A stretch of DNA of 11,494 nucleotides from an uncultured Peptococcaceae bacterium. GTDB lineage: Bacteria > Bacillota > Dehalobacteriia > UBA4068 > UBA4997. Of the stretch, positions 1 to 6,622 are shown in pieces; within the stretch, counting starts at the first letter, position 1, and the number at the start of each line of letters is the position of its first letter. The stretch spans positions 1 through 11,494 of the forward strand of contig CANQSW010000033.1 of the NCBI GenBank assembly GCA_947626615.1, given 5' to 3'. The notes beneath the pieces were generated by a model. It ran no database searches. It saw only the letters and a program-made list of their open reading frames with translations, and was not told the DNA's origin. A program made the position numbers and the translations under genes.

Positions 1-89
1 TTCAACTTTCTGGACGAGGTTGAAATCCCCGCTCTTGAACAGTCTGTCACCCTTGAACAGACCTACGGACGCAGAAAAACGGCGTGACA
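1..89 (+). other. Unrecognised edge fragment, possible 3' end of a CDS
   Basis: A reading frame is open from base 2 to a TGA at 87-89 (28 residues, ending EQTYGRRKTA). The opposite strand is also open here (it reads LFKGDRLFKSGDFNLVQ), so openness alone proves little. The stretch carries a 9-base direct repeat (CTTGAACAG at 34-42 and 52-60) and short inverted repeats (TTCAAC/GTTGAA; GTCTGT/ACAGAC). It looks less GC-rich than the neighbouring genes. I do not recognise the product. It could be the tail of a rightward gene, a decayed mobile element, or intergenic repeat sequence. The stop codon lies inside the hairpin that ends the leftward operon. Confidence 0.2.
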
Positions 90-102
90 CATCGTCACGC
101 CG
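75..102 (-). terminator. Rho-independent terminator of the activase operon
   Basis: A perfect 9-bp stem (CGGCGTGAC / GTCACGCCG, 80-88 and 94-102) with a 5-nt loop is followed, on the minus strand, by TTTTT (75-79). It lies about 70 bases beyond the stop codon of the leftward 549-aa gene. Read rightward there is no T-run after the stem, so it serves the minus strand. A second, weak AT stem (AATAGT/ACTATT, near 116-135) lies between it and the gene. Confidence 0.8.
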
Positions 103-169
103 CCCTCTGCGGCAAAATAGTTACTTGTCACTATTAGCCCTTGGTATCCGGGGCTTGCTTTTGCTTTTT

Positions 170-1819
170 TCAGGCTTCGTCCTCGGCGCTCTCGGCCGGA
201 ACCGCGCCGTCCGTCTGCTCTTTATTCAGATGCAGCACGTGGCGGTTGGCCGCGTCTCCGGCCAGGGCCGCGTTGGCGTTGGCCAGCAGCAGCTTGATAC
301 GGTTCTCCTGATTGGTGCGCGACGCGCCGGGGTCGTAATCGACGGCGATGATGTTAGCGCCGGGGCAGCGGTTTTTGACGGCGCGGATCATGCCCTTGGC
401 CACGATGTGATTCGGCAGGCAGCCGAACGGCTGGGCCGAGACGATGTTGTTCACGCCGTGCTCGATCAGATCGATCATCTCGCCGGTGAGCAGCCAGCCT
501 TCGCCCATTTTCACGCCCTCGCCGATACAGCCCTTGGCCGCCGCGCGCACCTCGTCGAAGCTGCTGGGGGGCATAAAATCGCTGTGGTGGCGGATAACTC
601 GGGCCATCAGCGTCTGGCCGCTGATCAGCAGGTCGAAGAAGCGCTTTTTGAACACGTTGCCAAGCGTCGGCCCGTTATACAGCTTGGCGTCCACAAACGT
701 GTTGTTCAGCGAATAGAACATAAAATCCAGCACGCCGGTCACCACGGGCTGCGCGCCCTGCGAGATCAGGTAATTCTCCAGATCGTTGTTGCCCAGCGGC
801 GCGTATTTCATATAAATTTCGCCGACGATGCCCACCTTGGGCTTTTTTTCGTCCCGCAGGCGTATCTGCTTGAAGGCGTTCAAAATGCGCAGATAATTCT
901 TTTTCAGGTGGATATAGCTGCCGTTGGCGAAGCTCTGATCCAGCTGGTTGGTGAGGATATCTATGACTTTATCGGTGTGGCCGGGGATCACCTCGTACGG
1001 CTTGGTCTGGTTTTTCAGCCAGAGCATCATGTCGCCGTAGAAGCAGGCGAACAGCGCCTTCAGCAGCATGGCCTTGGTGATGACGAGGCCGGAGGCCTGA
1101 AGGCTGTCCAGCCGCATGGCGATGACGGGGATATGCGAGAGGCCGTTTTTCTCCAGCGCTTTGCGCAGCAGATAAACGTAGTTGGAGGCGCGGCAGCCGC
1201 CGCCGGTCTGCGGCAGCAGCACGGCGATACGTTCAAGGTCGTATTTGCCGCTTTTTATCGCGTCCAGCAGCTGGCCGATAGCGAGCAGCGCCGGGTAGCA
1301 GGTGTCGTTATGTACGTTCTGCAGGCCCTGCTCGGTGACGGCGTAGCTGGTGTTTTCCAGAAATTCAATGTTATAGCCCTGCCGGTGGAAGATGCCCTGT
1401 ATCAGCTTAAAGTGTATGGGCAGCATCTGCGGCACTAAAATGGTGTAATCCTCTTTCATCTCGGCGGAGAAACCGGGGTTGCTGACGACGTGCTCGCGCA
1501 GCGGCATTTCCAGCTCTTCCTTTTCCGCCTTGTTGGAAAGCAGCTCCAGCCCGGCGGAGAGATGCTCGGCCAGCTTGTTGTTTGGTATCACGAAGCGGCG
1601 GTGCTGCCGGATATTGTAGGGGACGTGGGTGCTGTGGCGCAGCTCGCCCTGCTTATACTGCACCAGCTTCGGACGGCGTTGGGGCTGCTTGGCCGGGGCG
1701 TCGTCGTCGATATCCTGGCCCAGCTCACGCAGATGCGAGAGCAGCACCTTATCCAGCCATTCGGCCAGCTGGGGCTTGTTTTCCGGTTTAGAGTCGGGCG
1801 TGAGCTTTTCCTCAGTCAT
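170..1819 (-). CDS. HgdB-like C-terminal half of a 2-hydroxyacyl-CoA dehydratase activase-related protein
   Basis: The 549-aa protein resembles the C-terminal part of the very large activase-related proteins of Clostridia (COG3581-like, related to 2-hydroxyglutaryl-CoA dehydratase subunits). Residues 1-115 form a charged, proline-containing linker. The conserved part begins near 122 (MKEDYTILVPQM). It carries Cys-containing motifs typical of this group: NDTCYPA (Cys174), GGGCRASN (Cys209), GCIGEG (Cys431) and QPFGCLPNH (Cys467), then DYDPGAS (494-500). These are plausible iron-sulfur ligands. No signal peptide or membrane segment is seen, so it is probably cytoplasmic. The exact reaction of the family is not established, and no dehydratase substrate can be assigned. 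The ATG at 1819 overlaps the upstream stop by 8 bases and has a strong ribosome-binding site, so the two proteins are probably made together and act as one complex. Confidence 0.85.
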   Translation of the reverse strand: MTEEKLTPDSKPENKPQLAEWLDKVLLSHLRELGQDIDDDAPAKQPQRRPKLVQYKQGELRHSTHVPYNIRQHRRFVIPNNKLAEHLSAGLELLSNKAEKEELEMPLREHVVSNPGFSAEMKEDYTILVPQMLPIHFKLIQGIFHRQGYNIEFLENTSYAVTEQGLQNVHNDTCYPALLAIGQLLDAIKSGKYDLERIAVLLPQTGGGCRASNYVYLLRKALEKNGLSHIPVIAMRLDSLQASGLVITKAMLLKALFACFYGDMMLWLKNQTKPYEVIPGHTDKVIDILTNQLDQSFANGSYIHLKKNYLRILNAFKQIRLRDEKKPKVGIVGEIYMKYAPLGNNDLENYLISQGAQPVVTGVLDFMFYSLNNTFVDAKLYNGPTLGNVFKKRFFDLLISGQTLMARVIRHHSDFMPPSSFDEVRAAAKGCIGEGVKMGEGWLLTGEMIDLIEHGVNNIVSAQPFGCLPNHIVAKGMIRAVKNRCPGANIIAVDYDPGASRTNQENRIKLLLANANAALAGDAANRHVLHLNKEQTDGAVPAESAEDEA

Positions 1820-4805
1820 TGTTTACCGCCTCCTTTTGCGCCAGAGCTGCCGCTTCGCGCGTTTCCATTGCGGCCAGCAGGCTGCGCGCTCTTATTTTGG
1901 TCGCCGCCAGATTGTTGATCTCGTCGATCTTCAGCTGCGTGTAAATTTTGCCGTTGCGCTCCAGGATATCTTTCAATTCGTCGGTGGTGATAGCGTCCAG
2001 CCCGCAGCCGAAACTCACCAGCTGCACCAGCTGCATATTCGGGTGGCGGCAGACGAAGCGCGCCGCGTTATACATACGGGTGTGGAACGTCCATTGGTTC
2101 AGCACGTTGACCTTCTGCGAATAGGCCAGGTCGGTCAAAACGCGCTCGGCCAGCACCACGAAGCCCAGCGAATTGAACATTTTATCGATGCTGTGGTTGA
2201 TCTCGCGGTCCACGTGATAGGGCCGCCCGGCCAGCACCACGATCTTCCGGCCCTTGGCCTCGGCCTCGCGCAGGGCTTGCAGCCCATACGTCTCGACCTC
2301 GCCCCAGAACGCCTTATAGATGTTCCAGGCCTCGTTGGCCGCGTTCATGCACTGCGAAATGGTGAAGTTGAAGTAAGGGTATTTTTTGGCGATATCGTAG
2401 AAGTTGCCGGCCAGCATACTGCGGTTGGCCAGGCTCAGATACGGGTAGATGAAATCTACTTTTTCCAAGTCCGTCACGTTGGCGGCCAAAAGCTCCGGGT
2501 AATACGCCACCACCGGGCAGTTATAATTCTTGTCGCCGCGTTTTTCGTCGATGTTATAGCTGGAGCAGGGGTAGAAGATAGCGTCCACGCCGCGGGCCAG
2601 CAGCCGCATGATGTGGCCGTGCGCCAGCTTGGCGGGATAGCAGACGGTGTCGGAGGGGATAGTGAACTGGCCCTCGGCGTATAGCTGCCGCGAGCTTTCA
2701 CCCGATATCACCACGTTGACGCCAAGCCGCGAGAAGAAGGCGTACCAGAACGGCAGATTCTCCCACATATTCAGCACCAACGGGATACCCACGGTGGGCC
2801 GCCCCGGCTGGAAGTTGGCCTCGGCGTCCTCGATCAGCCGGCGGAAGTTTTCGTTGATATGCTCATAGACGTTCGGCAGGTCGTTCTGCTTGCCGGAGAC
2901 GCCTCTTTCGCATTTGTTGCCGCTGATGAAGCGCCGCCCGCCGGGGAAGATATTGATCGTCAGGCTGCAATGGTTGGCGCAGCCCTGGCAGGTGGTGGGT
3001 ATGGCCTTATGCTGGAAGGCCGCCACCTCGTCAGGCGAAAGCAGAGAGGTCTCCGTCCGGCCCAGCTCCCGGTGGCGATTCCTCGCGTAGAGCGCCGCGC
3101 CGAACGCGCCCATCAGCCCCGCGATATCCGGCCGCACCACGTTATGGCCCAGCTCGCGCTCAAAGCTCCGCAGCACCGCGTCGTTCAGGAAGGTGCCGCC
3201 CTGCACCACGATGTTTTCGCCCAGATCCTTGGCGCTGTGGACGCGCAGCACCTTATAAATGGCGTTTTTCACCACGCTGATAGCCAGCCCCGCGCTCACG
3301 TCGGCCACGGCGGCCCCGTCGCGCTGCGCCTGCTTGACGGAAGAATTCATAAACACCGTGCAGCGGGAACCGAGATCGACCGGGCGTTCGGCGAACAGCG
3401 CCAGCCGGGCAAATTCCGCCGGCGTGTGGCCCAGCGCCTCGGCAAACGTCTGGATAAACGAGCCGCAGCCGGAGCTGCACGCCTCGTTCAGCACGATATG
3501 GTCGATAGTGTCGTTGTGTATGGTGAAGCATTTCATGTCCTGCCCGCCGATGTCGATGATGTAATCGACTTTCGGATTGAAGAAATGCGCCGCCGTAAAG
3601 TGCGCCACCGTCTCCACCAGGCCGTAATCGACGTTGAAGGCGTTTTTCACCAGCTCTTCGCCATAGCCCGTCACCGCGCCGGCCTTCAAGCGGATATTTT
3701 CGCCCAGCTTGGCGTAGACGGCCAGCAGCTGCTCCTGGATTATCGGCAGGGGGTTGCCCTTGTTGCTGGCGTAGAAGGTATAGAGCAGCTCGCCGTTTTC
3801 GCCCACCAGCGCCAGCTTGCTGGTGGTGCTGCCCACGTCGATGCCAAGATAAGCGTCGCCCCGATAGGCGGCGATATCCGCGCGCGGCACGCTGTCTTTG
3901 GCGTGGCGGGCGGTAAATTCGGCGTATTCCGCCTCGTCCTGGAAAAGCGGCGGCAGAAAACGGCTTTTGCCTTGCAGAGACTTGTGATTTTGCAGCGCCT
4001 GCCGCAGCGTTTTATAATCGAACGTCTCCGGCTGGCCGTCGGCATAGACGGCCGCGCCCAGCGCTACGAAATATTGCCCCAGCTCCGGGAAGACGGCGTT
4101 TTCCGGCGTAAGGCGCAGCGTCTCGATAAAGCGTTCGCGCAGGCCCAGGTTGAAGCTGAGCGGCCCGCCTAAAAAAAGCACGCGCCCCAAAATGCGCCGC
4201 CCCTGCGCCAGGCCGGTTATCGTCTGTTCGGCCACCGCCTGATAAATGCTGGCGGCGATATCCTCCTTGGCCGCGCCCTGATTGATCAGCGGCTGGATAT
4301 CCGTTTTGGCGAACACGCCGCAGCGCGAGGCGATGGGGTAGATCTTTTTGTGCGCCAAGGCCAGCCTATCCAGCTCCTCCACCGAGACGTTCAGCAGCGT
4401 GGCCATTTGGTCGATGAACGCGCCCGTGCCGCCGGCGCAGGTGCCGTTCATGCGCTCCTCCACGCCGCCGGTGAGGAAAAGTATCTTCGCGTCCTCGCCG
4501 CCCAGCTCGATCACCACGTCGGTCTGCGGCTCCAGCTCCCGCACCGCGCCGGAGAGGGCGTAGACCTCCTGCACGAAGGGTATGCCGCAGGCTTCGGCCA
4601 GAGACATTCCGGCCGAACCGGTTATGGCGGCCTTCACTTTTTTGTCCTTCAAAAGCAGCGGCAGCTCGTCCATAATATCGGCCAGCTTTTCGCCGATGCG
4701 CGAGCCGTGCCGCATATAGGTGGAATATAGCAGCTCGCCGGCGTCGTCGATCACCACGGCCTTGATCGTGGTGGATCCGATGTCGATACCAAGTTTATAA
4801 CACAT
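1812..4805 (-). CDS. Double-ASKHA 2-hydroxyacyl-CoA dehydratase activase-like protein, N-terminal portion
   Basis: The 997-aa protein has three parts. (a) Residues 3-255 are an ASKHA ATPase of the HgdC/YjiL activator family (COG1924): GIDIGSTTIK at 6-15, Cys123 in NGTCAGGTGAF and Cys162 in SRCGVF, the two positions that hold the shared [4Fe-4S] cluster in HgdC. (b) Residues 319-580 are a second copy: GIDVGSTTSK at 321-330, NEACSSGCGSF with Cys443/Cys447, SRCTVF with Cys482, VVQGGTFLND near 533-542. (c) From about 600 there is a COG3580-like region opening with a CxxCxxxC motif (Cys606, 609, 613) plus Cys632, then DTVCYPAK (Cys722). By family knowledge such activators use ATP to drive electrons into a dehydratase partner. 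The substrate is unknown, and no separate hgdAB-type dehydratase or CoA-transferase gene is visible. The ATG at 4805 has a GGAGGT ribosome-binding site 9 bases upstream. In many Clostridia this and the next gene are one ~1400-residue protein. Confidence 0.88.
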   Translation of the reverse strand: MCYKLGIDIGSTTIKAVVIDDAGELLYSTYMRHGSRIGEKLADIMDELPLLLKDKKVKAAITGSAGMSLAEACGIPFVQEVYALSGAVRELEPQTDVVIELGGEDAKILFLTGGVEERMNGTCAGGTGAFIDQMATLLNVSVEELDRLALAHKKIYPIASRCGVFAKTDIQPLINQGAAKEDIAASIYQAVAEQTITGLAQGRRILGRVLFLGGPLSFNLGLRERFIETLRLTPENAVFPELGQYFVALGAAVYADGQPETFDYKTLRQALQNHKSLQGKSRFLPPLFQDEAEYAEFTARHAKDSVPRADIAAYRGDAYLGIDVGSTTSKLALVGENGELLYTFYASNKGNPLPIIQEQLLAVYAKLGENIRLKAGAVTGYGEELVKNAFNVDYGLVETVAHFTAAHFFNPKVDYIIDIGGQDMKCFTIHNDTIDHIVLNEACSSGCGSFIQTFAEALGHTPAEFARLALFAERPVDLGSRCTVFMNSSVKQAQRDGAAVADVSAGLAISVVKNAIYKVLRVHSAKDLGENIVVQGGTFLNDAVLRSFERELGHNVVRPDIAGLMGAFGAALYARNRHRELGRTETSLLSPDEVAAFQHKAIPTTCQGCANHCSLTINIFPGGRRFISGNKCERGVSGKQNDLPNVYEHINENFRRLIEDAEANFQPGRPTVGIPLVLNMWENLPFWYAFFSRLGVNVVISGESSRQLYAEGQFTIPSDTVCYPAKLAHGHIMRLLARGVDAIFYPCSSYNIDEKRGDKNYNCPVVAYYPELLAANVTDLEKVDFIYPYLSLANRSMLAGNFYDIAKKYPYFNFTISQCMNAANEAWNIYKAFWGEVETYGLQALREAEAKGRKIVVLAGRPYHVDREINHSIDKMFNSLGFVVLAERVLTDLAYSQKVNVLNQWTFHTRMYNAARFVCRHPNMQLVQLVSFGCGLDAITTDELKDILERNGKIYTQLKIDEINNLAATKIRARSLLAAMETREAAALAQKEAVNND
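1829..1836 (-). promoter_or_regulatory. Ribosome-binding site of the 549-aa gene
   Basis: AAAGGAGG on the minus strand lies 9 bases before the ATG at 1819, inside the end of the upstream gene. It supports a true, independent start here rather than a frameshift that broke a single large gene. Confidence 0.75.
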
Positions 4806-4866
4806 AAAGCGATGACCTCCGCCCCAGAAAACTTAACGCCGCGCGTCGCCTTGACGCTCGCGCTAT

Positions 4867-4898
4867 AATATAGAAGAAAGACCGCGGGGATATGTCAA
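4867..4898 (-). promoter_or_regulatory. Candidate sigma-A promoter of the activase operon
   Basis: On the minus strand a perfect -35 box TTGACA (4893-4898) is followed by the AT-rich -10 candidate TATATT (4867-4872). The spacer is 20 bp, longer than the usual 17. A 17-18-bp spacer would use the poorer TTCTAT or TCTATA. The position, about 60 bases before the ATG at 4805, fits. Confidence 0.45.
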
Positions 4899-5037
4899 TT
4901 CCGGCAAAGGTGGCAGAAAGCCCCGTTTTGCGGGCGTTTGCGGCCTGCCGCCGCCGCTCTTCCGGCAGATTTCATTCCTATTATAGTACAAGGTTCGGCA
5001 AAAAGCTACTTTTATTTTGTCTTTGGGGAAAATTAAC

Positions 5038-5066
5038 TTGTCAGCCGCGGGGAAAAATAGTATAAT
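5038..5066 (+). promoter_or_regulatory. Sigma-A promoter of the small membrane protein gene
   Basis: TTGTCA (5038-5043), a 17-bp spacer and a perfect TATAAT (5061-5066) form a near-consensus housekeeping promoter about 80 bases before the start codon. Confidence 0.75.
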
Positions 5067-5147
5067 TATTGCAGTATCCGCTGCTTTTTGCCGGCTCTGC
5101 CGATAAGACCGGGCCAAAAACGGCAGCTTATGGAGGAGGGCGTGTCG

Positions 5148-5525
5148 ATGTCGCCGCTGGTCAATATCGTTATAAATCTGCTGGTGTGGGTGGTGGTCAT
5201 CGTGGCTATCATCGCCATATTCGTCAGCAAATCGCACGAAAAGCCGCTGGAATGGCCGGAGCTTGCCGACTACGGCGAGGAAAAGGAGATCTGGTTGGAG
5301 GGCATGGCCGATCTCGACTTTTTTCCGCAGTACGGCTATCACCGTTACCGCGACGTGTACTTAAATATGCGGCGTATCCCTATCGTGGTGGTGGAGCCGC
5401 AGATCGTCAACGGCCAGCTGGCCTATCATTTCTATGACGTTAAGACCGGCGAGGAGGGGTTCGACCTGCCGGAATCCGTGCTGCTGCTGGGGCGGGATAA
5501 GCCGGCCAAGATAACCTCTATCTAA
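5148..5525 (+). CDS. Small single-pass membrane protein of unknown function
   Basis: The 125-aa protein has one hydrophobic segment at residues 5-27 (NIVINLLVWVVVIVAIIAIF), followed by SKSHEK and a soluble domain of about 95 residues rich in aromatics, Asp and Glu. The C-terminal part (residues 62-108) looks beta-rich, with alternating runs such as IPIVVVEPQIV and LAYHFYDV. Positive charge just after the helix suggests, weakly, that the soluble part stays in the cytoplasm. I do not recognise the family. The ATG at 5148 was chosen because GGAGGAGGG (5132-5140) lies 7 bases before it and the hydrophobic segment then starts at once. The upstream ATG at 5088 would add 20 residues without a ribosome-binding site. 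The gene has its own promoter and terminator, so it is a single-gene unit, probably expressed in vegetative cells. Confidence 0.75.
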   Translation: MSPLVNIVINLLVWVVVIVAIIAIFVSKSHEKPLEWPELADYGEEKEIWLEGMADLDFFPQYGYHRYRDVYLNMRRIPIVVVEPQIVNGQLAYHFYDVKTGEEGFDLPESVLLLGRDKPAKITSI

Positions 5526-5548
5526 GCGCGGCAAAATTTTGGCGCAAT

Positions 5549-5584
5549 AAAACGGAGAGAGCTTTTCAGGCTCTCTCCGTTTTT
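5549..5584. terminator. Bidirectional terminator between convergent genes
   Basis: A perfect 11-bp stem (ACGGAGAGAGC / GCTCTCTCCGT, 5552-5562 and 5570-5580) with a 7-nt loop is flanked by AAAA on the left and TTTTT on the right. It can end the rightward membrane-protein transcript and the leftward acetyltransferase transcript. Confidence 0.9.
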
Positions 5585-5600
5585 CTGTCAAAAGAGTTTT

Positions 5601-6161
5601 TTATTCGGCCTTTTCCAGCACGCGCATATCGACGAGCCACCGCATCAAGCGGCCGCACCAGCCCTCGATCAGCGCCCGATATTCCGCCGCGGTCACTTTT
5701 GCGCCGCCCCGGCCCATCACGTCGTAGATCACGCTGGCCTCTTTGATCTGGCAGGGCCAGTCGGCCAGGCCGTTGGCCAGATAAAACGCCCGGCGCTTTG
5801 CGCGCTCCGCCGCGTTGGGGGCCTGCTCGTCCAGCTGCTCCCGCGCGAGGAAGATGCGCTTTTCCGGGAATCTTTGCCACAGCGCCTGCAAGATAGCGCT
5901 GCCATAGCCCTGCCCGCGCAGCTTTTCCGCCACCGCGAAATAAAACAGATACAGCAGATCCCGATATTGCACCAGATAAGCGAACCCGGCGAAGCGTTCC
6001 GCGTCATAAGCGGCCAGCATCTGCGCCTTGCCGCGTAGGGCCCGGCGGCGCAGCAGGCAAAAGGGCGCGCGCTCGTCGTCGGGGAAGGCCGTTTGATACA
6101 GCGCGCCGACCTCCCGCCAGGCCGCCTTGTCCGTTTTGATATCCCGCAAAAGCAGCTCCAT
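5601..6161 (-). CDS. GNAT-family N-acetyltransferase
   Basis: The 186-aa protein has the acetyl-CoA pyrophosphate-binding motif of GNAT enzymes, RGQGYGSAIL at residues 82-91, preceded by the expected beta strand (LLYLFYFAVAEK). The RAFYLANGL segment (124-132) matches the common C-terminal GNAT motif in which a Tyr precedes the last strand. It would transfer an acetyl group from acetyl-CoA to an amine. The substrate cannot be read from the sequence. The start at 6161 is set by GGAGGT (6169-6174) 7 bases upstream. The frame stays open another 134 codons upstream, but that part runs across the SASP gene on the other strand and is an artefact. The promoter overlaps a sporulation promoter on the opposite strand. 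Confidence 0.85.
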   Translation of the reverse strand: MELLLRDIKTDKAAWREVGALYQTAFPDDERAPFCLLRRRALRGKAQMLAAYDAERFAGFAYLVQYRDLLYLFYFAVAEKLRGQGYGSAILQALWQRFPEKRIFLAREQLDEQAPNAAERAKRRAFYLANGLADWPCQIKEASVIYDVMGRGGAKVTAAEYRALIEGWCGRLMRWLVDMRVLEKAE

Positions 6162-6180
6162 TTTCCGCACCTCCGTATAA

Positions 6181-6209
6181 AGTCTAACACAAGCGGCGCG
6201 CATAGTCAA
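6181..6209 (-). promoter_or_regulatory. Sigma-A promoter of the acetyltransferase gene
   Basis: On the minus strand TTGACT (6204-6209) and TAGACT (6181-6186) are separated by exactly 17 bp. The -10 box lies 20 bases before the start codon at 6161, so the leader is very short. Confidence 0.65.
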
Positions 6210-6229
6210 ACGCCGCCCTGGGCAGATTA
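6200..6229 (+). promoter_or_regulatory. Sigma-G/sigma-F type promoter of the SASP gene
   Basis: GCATA (6200-6204) fits the forespore -35 pattern GHATR. After 18 bp comes CAGATTA (6223-6229), one base from the sigma-G -10 pattern CATNHTA. The longer string GGGCAGATTA (6220-6229) fits the sigma-F -10 form GGNNANAHTA at a 15-bp spacing. The start codon follows at 6252. The -35 box overlaps the -35 of the leftward acetyltransferase promoter. Confidence 0.7.
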
Positions 6230-6238
6230 GCAGCAGAA

Positions 6239-6246
6239 GAGGTGAT
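6239..6246 (+). promoter_or_regulatory. Ribosome-binding site of the SASP gene
   Basis: GAGGTGAT is an 8-base match to the anti-Shine-Dalgarno sequence, 5 bases before the ATG at 6252. It settles the start against the out-of-frame ATG at 6245, which lies within the site itself. Confidence 0.7.
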
Positions 6247-6251
6247 GAAAA

Positions 6252-6512
6252 ATGCCGATAAAAACGGACGACGGCCGCAGCCGCAAAAGCAAAATGAAGC
6301 GCCGCACCGCCGGCTGGGAGGCCGCCAAAGACGAGATCGCCAAGGAGCTCGGCCTGTGGGACAAGGTGCAGCGCGAGGGCTGGGCCAGCCTGACGGCGGC
6401 GGAAAGCGGCAAACTGGGCGGCGTGCTCTCCGGCCGCTATCCCGGCAAGGCTCCCAAACGGCCGCCGCAGGGCGCTGGCGGCAAAAGCGCGGCAGGCAAA
6501 GGCGCGGAATAA
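6252..6512 (+). CDS. Small acid-soluble spore protein, alpha/beta-type, divergent
   Basis: The 86-aa basic protein has a SASP-like core at about residues 25-60: KDEIAKELGLWDKVQREGW then SLTAAESGKLGGVLS. The EIA segment (28-30) matches the site cut by the germination protease GPR in alpha/beta SASPs, and the Ser/Gly-rich second half resembles their second conserved helix-turn. SASPs coat forespore DNA, shift it to an A-like form, protect it from UV and heat, and supply amino acids on germination. The protein is unusual in its basic head (RSRKSKMKRR, 9-18) and its Gly/Lys/Pro/Ala-rich tail (61-86). It has its own forespore-type promoter and lies just before spoIIGA, with only a weak inverted repeat (6508-6522) between them. 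The assignment is by recognition of the core and is supported by the promoter. Confidence 0.78.
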   Translation: MPIKTDDGRSRKSKMKRRTAGWEAAKDEIAKELGLWDKVQREGWASLTAAESGKLGGVLSGRYPGKAPKRPPQGAGGKSAAGKGAE

Positions 6513-6564
6513 GCGGCTTATTGCCTGAATTTGTTGCAAGAAAAGCGCCCGCCGCCGCCGCAAA

Positions 6565-6597
6565 CTGACAAGTTTTCCGCCCGGGCCGCGTTATAAT
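6565..6597 (+). promoter_or_regulatory. Candidate spoIIGA promoter with long spacer
   Basis: CTGACA (6565-6570, one base from TTGACA) and a perfect TATAAT (6592-6597) are separated by 21 bp. The Bacillus subtilis spoIIG promoter is known for a 22-bp spacer and needs Spo0A for activity. TGACAAG (6566-6572) is only a 5/7 match to the Spo0A box TGNCGAA, so a Spo0A site is not demonstrated. The GTG start at 6623 follows 25 bases after the -10. Confidence 0.5.
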
Positions 6598-6622
6598 TGG
6601 CGTATGGCAAGGGGGTGAGGGC

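Larger units (their letters stand above)
4806..5147. other. Divergent intergenic region between activase operon and small membrane protein
   Basis: These 342 bases hold no convincing gene. They contain a leftward promoter (4867-4898), a rightward promoter (5038-5066), and ribosome-binding sites at both edges (GGAGGT at 4815-4820 minus, GGAGGAGGG at 5132-5140 plus). TTCGGCA at 4994-5000 is the complement of TGCCGAA and matches the 7-base Spo0A box pattern TGNCGAA, but this may be chance. Confidence 0.6.

Noticed and set aside
20..1438. Long open frame on the plus strand (472 codons)
   Set aside because: It runs antisense to the clear HgdB-like gene at 170-1819, and its translation is a His/Val/Gln-rich shadow typical of GC-rich antisense frames.
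1812..1819. Frameshift in a single large activase gene
   Set aside because: The overlap has a strong ribosome-binding site before the second ATG and both proteins have extra linker sequence at the junction, as expected of two real genes.
2859..4172. Long open frame on the plus strand (437 codons)
   Set aside because: It is antisense to the double-ASKHA gene, whose frame carries many conserved motifs; the plus-strand product has none.
4851..4869. TTGACG and TATAAT on the plus strand as a promoter
   Set aside because: The boxes are only 7 bp apart, too close for sigma-A; the palindromic -10-like sequence more likely serves the minus strand.
6508..6522. Inverted repeat AATAAGC/GCTTATT over the SASP stop codon as a terminator
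   Set aside because: The loop is one base, the stem is AT-rich, and no T-run follows.
6162..6563. N-terminal extension of the acetyltransferase (134 codons)
   Set aside because: It crosses the SASP gene and its promoter on the other strand, has no GNAT match, and a good ribosome-binding site sets the start at 6161.
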